Positions 56,041 through 64,000 of a DNA stretch of 64,000 bases are shown here, one piece after another. Numbering within the stretch: position 1 is the first letter of the stretch; the number at the start of each line of letters is the position of its first letter. Position numbers and translations under genes: made by a program. Below the pieces are notes generated by a model. That model was given only the letters and a program-made list of their open reading frames with translations, made no database searches and was not told the DNA's origin. Origin of the DNA: Mastigamoeba balamuthi (lineage: Eukaryota > Evosea > Mastigamoebida > Mastigamoebidae); contig CACRSC010000046.1 of assembly GCA_902651635.1 (NCBI GenBank), positions 136,476 to 200,475 on the forward strand. The letters are read 5' to 3'.

Positions 56041-56719
56041 CGTGTGAGAGACCCGTGTGGTGTGGGACGCGGTGCTTGTTTGAAAGTGCACTGTTGCAAG
56101 AAAAAGATTACTTACTTGGGTGGTTCCGTGTTCATATTCCCTCCTAGGCTATAAGTCCAAACACACGCGTGCACGTGCGCCTCGAACTTGTGTACCGCGA
56201 CGGAGGTTCTCAAGGACTGTGGAAAAAAAAGAGAAAGATGCCATGGCAGCGGACAATTTCCTTTTTAGGGATGTACATTGAGCCGGTGGCTTCGGAGCGC
56301 GTCCTGTTGCGAGCAGTGCTATCTCTACCCCATCTGGCTCTCTTCAGGTTGCCACTGGTTCACGATGCCACTCGTTTATCTCCTCTTTCTGGGAAAAAGA
56401 GGGCAATGCAAGTTTCCTCTTTGGTATCGAATGCCACAAATAACACCCGGGTTTGAATCGTTCTTCTGGAGAAGCTGAAACCGGATAGCTCTGTAGGAAA
56501 ATGCAAAAATTGATCTTTGTGTACAATACTCTTTGTGCACCGGGTGTCGCACAGTGTTGACCTGAAAGCTCATTCAGGACGAAGTTATAACGGGACATTG
56601 TGCTTCTCTCAGCCAAGCTGTCTGATTTGTTTTTCGTAGAATGCAGTTTCGACGTTTGCGGTTCCCACAACAGTACGGGGAGGTTTCTGTACTCAAGAAC
56701 GCATAGCCATATCGTTTAT
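56041..56719. other. intergenic between the two receptor genes
   Basis: Upstream region of receptor 1 and 3' flank of receptor 2; AT-richer than the genes. No feature recognised. Confidence 0.5.
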
Positions 56720-59700
56720 TCAGGGGTTTATGCTCAGATCATTGCGGTCTGGGGGTGGAAAGGAAGGCATCTGTCCAGCTCCGGGTGCAATGCTCAGAGT
56801 TGGGGTCTCAGACCCAAACGCCAGACCCTGTGGAAGAACAGACGCCATCATCTCGTCGTCCGATGCGTCTCTCCCGTCGATCGACACCGACACCTCCGAC
56901 AGCAGGTTGCGAGGTGTCTGCGGCGAGCTCACACTCAGGTCCGTCGGCATCTCGAAGACCCCCACAGACTGTTGTCAACTGATGTCAGAGCGGCCAAGGG
57001 GCGAATGACTTGGTGGAGAGAGCACGCACAGCAAATGTCTGGGGCCAGTTCCTGAGGATCTGGAACACCGACGGACGCCTCTCGGGCTCCTTCTGCCAGC
57101 ACCGGTTCAGCAGTGTCGCCACCTCCTTCGGCGTCGACGGGTGGATCTCTGGCACTGCCCCCTGTTGCTGTTGCTGCTGCTGCTGCTGCTGTGGCGTGAC
57201 CTGCTGCAGCTCGACACCGCCTTGGACCGCCTGCGTCGACGTCGAGTGCGCCGGCGACACCGAAGAGGACTTGCTCGAGTCGGTCATGGTCGAGTACAGC
57301 TCGGCTGGGATGAACAGCTCCCACAGAACAATCCCAAACGCTGGTTGGCGTCACAACACGGTTAGCACAGTGCGCCATGACTCGAGGTGTGCCAAGTGGT
57401 CGCACCAAACACATCGGTGGCAGTTGATGCTGGCTTCCCGTCGATGAGCTCTGGTGCCAGCCAACCCGAGTGCCTCCTCGTGGCGCTCGACGAGTTCTTG
57501 CCCTTCTTGGAGCACCAGAAGTCGCAGATCTTCGTCACCATGCTCCCGTCGATCTGCGGGTCTCGTAAGCTCGCATGCATGGCGAGAGGTGCCGGCAAGT
57601 GACGCACCATGAGGGACTGGCTCGACAGGTTTCCGTGGACCACTGGTGGCTTGGCCGAGTGCAGGTACGCCAGCCCCTTGATTGTGTCCTGTGGAACCGC
57701 CAGTGAGTCACTTCCTGGATAAAAGCCCTCCCAGCACGGATTGGACGGTGGACAGAACGCACGAAAGCGATGGCGACCTTGTTGTAGTAGTTCATGTTCA
57801 TGCTGTTCTTCTTCAGGTACTCGTGCAGCGACCCCGACGCCATGTACTCTGCCCCATCTCCGTGAGTTTCACCACAATCTATAGTGCCACGGTGTTGTGT
57901 TCTCGCACCACTGACGATGAGCAGGTCGGTCTTTGTCTCGCTGTACCCCAGCATCATCAGCAGGTTGGGGTGGTGCAGGCTGTGTGTCAGCATCATCTCG
58001 CTCTTGATCGCCTGGAGGTCCTCGTGCGTGATCTCCGTCTTGTCGATGACCCGGATGGCCACAGGTGTGCCGTGCCAGTCCCCGTTGTGCACTGTCCCGA
58101 ACTGCCCCTTCCCGATGCGCTCCCCAATCTCCAGCTCGCTCCTCTTGAGCTTCTTCAGCGTCGCCCTCCCGCTCCGCTGGATCGCCACGGCCACGAGGAT
58201 GAGGGAGCACACGATCACGAAGCCGGGGATGGTGGTCGACAGGATCACAGTCCGATCCGTGTTGTCGTCGGTCGCGTTTGGCTTCGGGGGGTCGAACTCC
58301 TTCCCACATCTCTCATTCTCATTCAGAGAGAAGGGGAAGTAGACGAAGTACTGCCAGTCGCGGATGAACTGCGTCACGTAGATGCTGTCCATGCCCTGGT
58401 TGCAGAGTCTCTCGCCGCTACTTCCGTCGTTAAAGGGACCCACGGTGACTCTGTTGTCGACCTTGAAGTACTTCTTCGAGTATATCGCGTCCAGCAGCAT
58501 CTGCGCCGTCACCTCGCCCACTGTGTCCTCCTCCATGCTCTCAAAGACCGCCGAGATGAACCTGCCGATGAAGAACCCCTCGAACGAGTTCTGGCCCATA
58601 TCGAGATCAGAGACCCAGCTCTCGTAGTCCTGCCGCAGCGGGTTGCTCGACGCCAGCATCGACGCTGGCGGCGTGAGGCTCGTGCGGTACAGATTTCCCC
58701 ACGTGGCGTTCCTGTGCTTCTTCTCGGTGAGGTAGTCCAGTATGCCGTCAGACGAGACGACAGACGTCAGCACGATCGGGCACTTGGGACAGGCGTTCCA
58801 AACGAGCTCCATGAGCGGCCACGCGTCATCGGACGTCGCCACAATGATGAATGAGTGCCCAGCTTGCGCATTCTCGATGATGGACGCATTCTTAGCATCG
58901 GTGATGTTCCCCACTTCGATGTCGTTGTACTCCGTGCCGTTGCGCGAGTTGCGGTACCCGAACAACTGCGCAGGGACCGCCCGTTAGGAGCCAAGTCAGG
59001 GGGGCTTTGGGGAGCGAAGAGCGCTCACGTTGTACAACTTGCACAGCTTCATCGCCTCGAGGAAGTCCCCCGCGATCTCTTTGTGCGTCGCGCCGTTCCA
59101 GAGGACGGTGATTTTCGTAGAGCCGTCGATGAGCACGAGGACCGACGCCGCTGTACGGGCCTCCTGGTAGTACGACGCGAACAGGTTGACAATGCCCCTG
59201 TTGCCAGAGGTAAGTGACTGTCTTGTTGCACGGTGCAGTGGGGTCTCCGTACCTCTGGAAAGGCCTCCTGAGCCCCTGAAGGCCCGAGAACGGCGAGATG
59301 AGGGGAAGAAGTGTCTTTCCTTGCTTGATTAGCTCCAGTGTGCGGTCAACTTCATTCTCGGGCAGGCCCGCAATTGCGACGGCCTGCATGGCGGTGTCAG
59401 AGGGCAGGTAAGTGGAGAAGTGTTGCCGTGCCTTGCGGTAATCCATCTGGGCGCTTATCTCATCAATGTGTGCGTTGACGACTGTCGTAACAGCAAGTTT
59501 CCTCTTTCCCTCGTCGCTGTTGTGGGCGCGTGTTGCAGCGGCGAGCCCGGTCCTGATATCGCTCGTCCCCGTCCCCCACATGCCTTGCTCCTCGTTGAAC
59601 CCCACGAGGGCCTTGCGCGCCGTGTCGTTCCACTTGGACGAGCAGCTGCTGAACTTGAAGTTCCACCACGAAATGTCGACCAGCGCCCCGAGGTACGACA

Positions 59701-61097
59701 GGTCCATGCTGGTCATGTAGACCTCGTGGGCGCCCTGGTTGCACCAGTCCTCAGAGGTCTGCTGCGCCCCCGTCGACCCGACACCGTCGCCGTAGGGCCC
59801 CAGCGTGAAGCTGCCGTAGAGCTTGAACGTGCGGATGTCACGGAAGATGGTGTCGAGGAGGCTGGTGCGCGTGAGCGGCCACCCGTTGAGCTCCAGCGAC
59901 CTGGACACGGCCATCGTGATCAGGCGGCCAGCCATGAACCCCTCCATTGCCGCGGGCGTGAATCTCTTGCCTGGCTGGTACTTCCTCATCGCCTTGCGGA
60001 ACTCGCTGTGGTCCCACCCAGTACGTAAGCAACCATAAGGGAGTGAGTGGTCTTGCGGTGGCGTGCCTAATGATACGGCTCGATGACACAGGGTTCGCCG
60101 GGTTGGGCACAACCTGGGTGAGGTACACGGAAGAGCCGAAGACGAGGGACGTGTTCCACGCGTCGTCGGACGCGCTCTCCCAGAGCTCCTCCGAGGTGAT
60201 CCACGACATCCCGGCGTACATGATGCCCAGCTTGTCTGTGTTGGCCATCTCCTCGATCAGAGCCCCCGACATGCTCCCCGATGCGACGAGGACCACTGCC
60301 ATGGGGTTCCCTTTCGCGGTCAGAACCTTCGCGGCCTCCTCGGCCACGGCGATGAGGTCTGTCTGTTCTGTCACGGTCCGGTGTCCGTACGACGTGAACA
60401 ACGCGGTGCCTGCGAGGGACAACAGCGTTTTGTTGAGGATGTCCACAGCTGCCCTCCCGAACACCGTGTCCTCGTAGAACACGCTCGTGCGGCTCAGTCG
60501 TGTCCAGTTGCTCGATATGTACGACACGATGGCGTTGATCTCGTCGCCCCCGCCGGCCCTCACGAGCACCACGCCGGACCGCGAGTTCTGGAGGACAACC
60601 GACTGCGTCCGCATGACCTCATTGCTCGTCTGCCCTCCGATGAACGGCACCGGCACCCCGTCGGACCCCACAAACTCCTTCAGAACGCTCAGATCCGCCT
60701 CGCTCGCCGACGACCCGACTGTGCCGGCGATGGCGAAGACGGGCCCTGTGCCGTTGGCCCCTGTGCACAGCAGCTGCCGGATGTTCGCCTGCTGCTGCGT
60801 GTCGTCGGAGGCGTCGTCCAGCGTCACCAGCTCGAACTGCACCTCAGACGCCTCGTTGGCCGAGGCGAAGGCTGCCAGCATGCCCGCGCGCGCGCCGAGG
60901 CCAGTGCGTTTGTGGGGCCCCGTCAGCGGGGCTGACTGGCCCACAACCATCACGACCTTGCCCGTCGTGGAGTTGGGGCTGGGGGCCAGCACATGCGTGG
61001 CGGCAGTGCACGAGGCGGGGATCGCTGCGGAGCGCTGCACCGCGATAGCGAGCGCACAGAGCAGGATCGCGGCGGCTGTGTGCTGCCGGGATATCAT
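56720..61097 (-). CDS. receptor pseudokinase with tandem periplasmic-binding-protein ectodomain, copy 2
   Basis: Exons: 61097-60067, 60005-59253, 59197-59029, 58965-57909, 57848-57763, 57688-57608, 57553-57406, 57340-57030, 56968-56720; all in phase, 1294 residues. Signal peptide (MISRQHTAAAILLCALAIAV), PBP unit 1 (about 30-540), PBP unit 2 (about 545-880), transmembrane helix (about 890-913), kinase-like domain (about 930-1210) with GKGQFG at about 936. Catalytic Lys, Asp and DFG Gly are replaced (VAIR, HGN, DFW), as in copy 1. A Gln tract of ten lies in the C-lobe insert. The layout parallels receptor guanylate cyclases (PBP ectodomain plus kinase-homology domain) but lacks a cyclase. The first intron uses a GC donor (AG|GCACGC) where copy 1 has AG|GTACGG. 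Probably an amino-acid or small-molecule sensor. Confidence 0.88.
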
Positions 61098-62357
61098 ATG
61101 TTGGTGTGGGGTGGAATATGAAAAAGTGCACTGTTGCGCAGGATGAGGTGCAGGAGTTGGTGTAACTTCTCGAGCGATTTGGTATCGGCCGCGAGGTCAC
61201 GGACACCGCTGAACTTGGTTGACAACCTCCCACCTCAGCTCAGAGCCTCGCGCTGCGCCGGCCTCGGATGAAGGCGGACGGGAGGGAAGGCGTGCCGGGA
61301 ACCGCCACTAGAGTACAGTCCCTCTGAGCGTCACATACCAAAAATGGCCACAGAAGAGCGGACAATCGCCGTTTATGGCATTGATGAATTGCGTCGCAGT
61401 GCACCTCCAAGCTTGCAATAGGAAAGCTAGTCAGTCGGGAATTCCGCGGAGTGTGCTTCGGACTCCAACGCGCTGCATTGGTGGAAAGCGCACGCCGTCG
61501 GCAAGTGGGGTACTCAGCAGAATTCACTGTCGCGACACGGCAGAACCCGATCATTTTGTCCCTCATTTACTTGTGCGGCATTTGTGCACCTCGGGGGGGG
61601 GGGGTTGCAGCGCCACAGTCGCCGTGGGTGCTGAGCTCGAGCCCACGGCCGGTCAGTGGGGAGGGCATCTCTCTCGCTCCTCCGCAGCTGGTGAGGGTGG
61701 TTCAGGTAGAGGTGGCCCCTCTTGTCCCCAGTTTATCAATACCATCCGGCCGGACCAAAGAGGAAAGAGCTATCATTATGGCTGATTTGAGAGCCTCTCC
61801 TGGCGCGGTTTGTTGCAGTCCGGTGCAAGTGGACATGCGCTGCGCAACTCTGCCAAACCGGGGCGTGCTACGCGATCCTCGGTTACGGGAACTTCCTCCT
61901 GGGTGACCCCAGGCAGATGAGGCAATCGCGTCGCTGGTCAGCTGCGACCCAGCGATTGGATTTGTGGGACGGCAGGGGCTGCGCTGCTCGTACATGACGT
62001 GTGGAGAGGAGGAAGAGGAGGGGGGTCCTACTACAGAGCAGAGAACCCGGGGGGAATGGGAAGTTGGCGCTGTCTTTGCCGCATCGCACCAGCACACATA
62101 GATCTCCGAGAGCAGGAAGTCTCTGGGTTAAACTCAGCGGAGTGCAACAGCATAGTGCGCCGCTTGGGCGTAGCAGATACGGAGGCAGAGACAGAGACAG
62201 AGACAGAGACAGCGGACGAGCGGTCTTTCGTATTAACACCCGGGGGGAGAAATCAACTGACTGACTTCCTCACAAAAACAAAAAGGACCCCGCAACGGGC
62301 AGCCGCGCTCGCCCGCAGAGGCGAGGGGGCAGGGAGAGAGAGAGATAGGAGAAGGCG
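61098..62357. other. long intergenic region
   Basis: About 1.26 kb between receptor 2 and the Bax-inhibitor gene. It holds a G homopolymer of about eleven (61591-61602) and a GAGACA hexanucleotide repeat. Open frames of up to about 150 codons occur, but their composition is unlike the genes and I recognise no domain. A non-coding RNA or unseen small exons cannot be excluded. Confidence 0.5.
62185..62212. repeat. (GAGACA)n hexanucleotide repeat
   Basis: Four to five hexanucleotide units in the intergenic region downstream of the Bax-inhibitor gene. Confidence 0.8.
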
Positions 62358-63260
62358 TCAGCGGCGGCTGGTGCGCGACCTGCTGCCGCTGCCGCTGCCG
62401 CTGTCGCCCTCCTTCTTGGACTTGGCGAGGATCTGCCAGATGCGGACGGCGATGTTGACAAAGTCGAGGAAGAGCTCGAGGGCCGAGCGGACGGCGTCGC
62501 AGCTGCCGGCGTCCGCGCGCTCGATCATGAGCTGCGTGTCAAACGCCACGAAGAAGCTGAACACCACGAGGCCCCCGTACAGCTGCACCGCGTAGAGCGC
62601 CGCGCTGCGCACAAAGACGTTGGCGAGGCCCACGAGCACGAGGCCCACCAGCGCCGTCCCCAGCACGCCGCCGAGGTACAGCGCGCTGCGCCGGGGCGAG
62701 AGCAGCGCCGAGACGCTGAAGCAGGCGAACACGGCCAGCGCCCCCGCGAGGCCCAGCGGCACCAGCACGGGGTCCACGCCCGCCACCGCGGCGAGGAACG
62801 GCGTCAGGCCCGCGCCCGTCAGCGCGCCGAAGGCCAGCAGCAGGGAGACGCGCGTGGTGTCGGGGTCGGCGTCCGAGAGCGGCGGGCGCGCGAAGCCGAG
62901 GGCGACGACGAGGCCCAGCGACGAGAGCGAGCAGAGAGTGGCGGGCAGCGCCACGTACGCGTTGGCCACGGCGCCCGCGGCGGCCGCCAGGACGCACCAG
63001 CGCGACGAGCGTGTACACGCGGGCCACGTGGCTCTGGACGCGCTTGTCCCTGCACGCCGGCCGTTCGTTGGTTATTGCGTGAATTCCGCGTTGAATTCGA
63101 ATTGGGAGGGGTGGGCGAATTGAATTGAATTTTGAATTATGAAGCAGAAAGCAGGAGAGAGCGGGCGGGCGGCGGGGCGGGCGCACAGGTCGTGGGTCTT
63201 GAAGACGGAGCTCCAGCTCGTCTCCGTGCGGAGAGTCCCAAAGGTCCTGCCGCTGAACAT
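62358..63260 (-). CDS. Bax inhibitor-1 / TMBIM family membrane protein, 2 exons
   Basis: Exon 1 is 63260-63187 (MFSGRTFGTLRTETSWSSVF). The intron 63186-63050 carries TTGAATT islands. Exon 2 is 63049-62358; about 254 residues. The N-terminal VQSHVARVYTLVAL matches the HL-x-x-VY block of BI-1. About six or seven hydrophobic helices follow. The signature near the C-terminus is FFVAFDTQLMIERAD and DAVRSALELFLDFVNIAVRI, then a Ser/Gly/Arg tail. BI-1 proteins are ER calcium-leak channels that suppress cell death. The frame changes by one base near 62991-63003, between VYTLVAL and VLAAAAGAVANAYV. No splice site fits there, so it is either a sequence error or a real frameshift in an otherwise intact gene. 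Confidence 0.83.
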
Positions 63261-64000
63261 CGTGGGGGTGGGAGAGACGCGGGTGGCGAGAAGCGAGGGG
63301 AATGGCGATTATTTAGAAGAGCCAGATCTGTTCCACGTGGCTTGCTTGATATTTCGACGCCCGCGTATCCACAAGTATCTTCGACATTGAAAATCTGTCA
63401 GAAAGGGGAGGCGAAATCTGAGGAAAACTGGTATTTCCGCTCTCGGAAGGGACCCTGCCCTGCTGAGCAGTTTTCCTCCGCATCTGGCAGAGACACCGCC
63501 GCTCGCCCCGCCCGCCACCGCGACTCTCCACCGCCCGGTCGGATTCCCCCGGTTCTTTTCGCGAGGAACCGCCCCTCCGGAGGTGCGTCCGCCCACCCCC
63601 CCGGGGCTCCCCCTCCAGCCCTCCCGTTGGGTTCGCCGTTTTCCCCCTTTTTCAACGGGTGATCGCACCTCCGAAAGGCCTGCGTGCATCACAATCCACT
63701 CTGCCCGCGCTCTGCAGCGAAAAAAGCCACGCAAAGGCCCCCCCAGGGCCCTCCGCGGGCTGGGCGACGGTTGTGGCCACCCCCCAACGGTGGGCCAACC
63801 CGTCGCACCCTCCCCCTTTGGTCCCCCCCACTGTTCGTTTGGAGATAGGCGGTCCGATAATATCTGGAATATCCCGGAACGAGGCGCCTGGGTGTTGGGG
63901 GGTGTGTTCTTTCTGTGTATTCTCATCGATCGGGGGGGCCGGTGCGGGTTGTGCCGTATTTTCAAACCCAGCAGCACCCAGCACCCCAGCAGCGGCGCTA
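63261..64000. other. upstream region of the Bax-inhibitor gene to window edge
   Basis: About 740 bp, C/G homopolymer-rich after 63480. No conserved coding signal; open frames here read as low-complexity Gly/Arg/Pro. Could include the 5' end of a gene beyond the window. Confidence 0.45.

Noticed and set aside
61375-61906. Open frames in the long intergenic region upstream of receptor 2
   Set aside because: Overlapping frames of similar length on both strands, no domain, no splice-phase support and a G homopolymer in the middle.
63309-63977. Minus-strand frame of 222 codons at the window end
   Set aside because: Gly/Arg/Pro-rich translation from homopolymer C/G runs; competing frames of equal quality.
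1-64000. Retroelement or viral insertion
   Set aside because: I saw no reverse transcriptase, integrase, capsid or polymerase motif, and no long terminal repeats; the only mobile element seen is the 381-bp MITE.

Overview
This is a GC-rich nuclear window from a unicellular eukaryote. Coding exons are strongly GC-rich and are split by short GT-AG introns, mostly about 36 to 300 nt, often with GTGCG or GTACG donors. Two nuclear-type tRNA genes lack CCA. The proteome is eukaryotic: ADF/cofilin, villin headpiece, MYND/DUF4470-like, F-box, U-box, RBR, WDR44-like, Bax inhibitor and MINPP. There is no bacterial operon structure. I cannot name the species; a free-living protist with an actin cytoskeleton is the safest reading. 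All gene models were derived by hand from splice signals, reading-frame phase and comparison between paralogues inside the window.

Layout. 1-0.5 kb: 3' end of a short anchored paralogue of the surface family below. 0.9-2.9 kb: 14-helix-type MFS transporter (-). 3.4-7.3 kb: very long charged coiled-coil protein ending in a villin headpiece (-). 7.6-9.6 kb: single-pass Cys-rich surface protein (-). 10.6-14.0 kb: MYND-finger protein (+). 14.4 kb: ADF/cofilin (+). 15.1-18.7 kb: two near-identical secreted MINPP-type histidine phosphatases (-). 18.9-19.4 kb: a mosaic of decayed fragments of three neighbouring genes. 19.7-20.7 kb: RBR RING protein with a UGA at a Cys-equivalent position (-). 21.1-22.5 kb: EF-hand/coiled-coil protein (-). 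22.6-34.8 kb: three tandem copies of a large secreted HExxH metalloprotease-like protein with hexapeptide beta-helix and LamG domains (-). 35.3-36.9 kb: SAM/U-box protein (-). 37.2-39.7 kb: LRR locus in which each repeat is one 69-nt exon (-). 40.2-42.2 kb: F-box protein (-). 42.4 kb: tRNA-Ala. 42.7-43.6 kb: EndoG-type nuclease (-). 44.1-46.4 kb: WDR44-like protein (+). 47.1-50.5 kb: fourth metalloprotease-family copy, inverted and without the C-terminal anchor. 50.7 kb: tRNA-Trp. 50.8-51.2 kb: a 381-bp MITE. 51.7-56.0 and 56.7-61.1 kb: two paralogous receptors with tandem periplasmic-binding-protein ectodomains, one membrane helix and a cytoplasmic pseudokinase (-). 62.4-63.3 kb: Bax-inhibitor-1 family protein (-).

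The two most distinctive systems are the HExxH/beta-helix/LamG surface family (four copies plus a stub) and the twin dual-PBP receptor pseudokinases. Both families show recent duplication with gene-conversion-like sharing of exons and even introns. This suggests a locus where cell-surface and environmental-sensing genes are being amplified and reshuffled among stable housekeeping genes.
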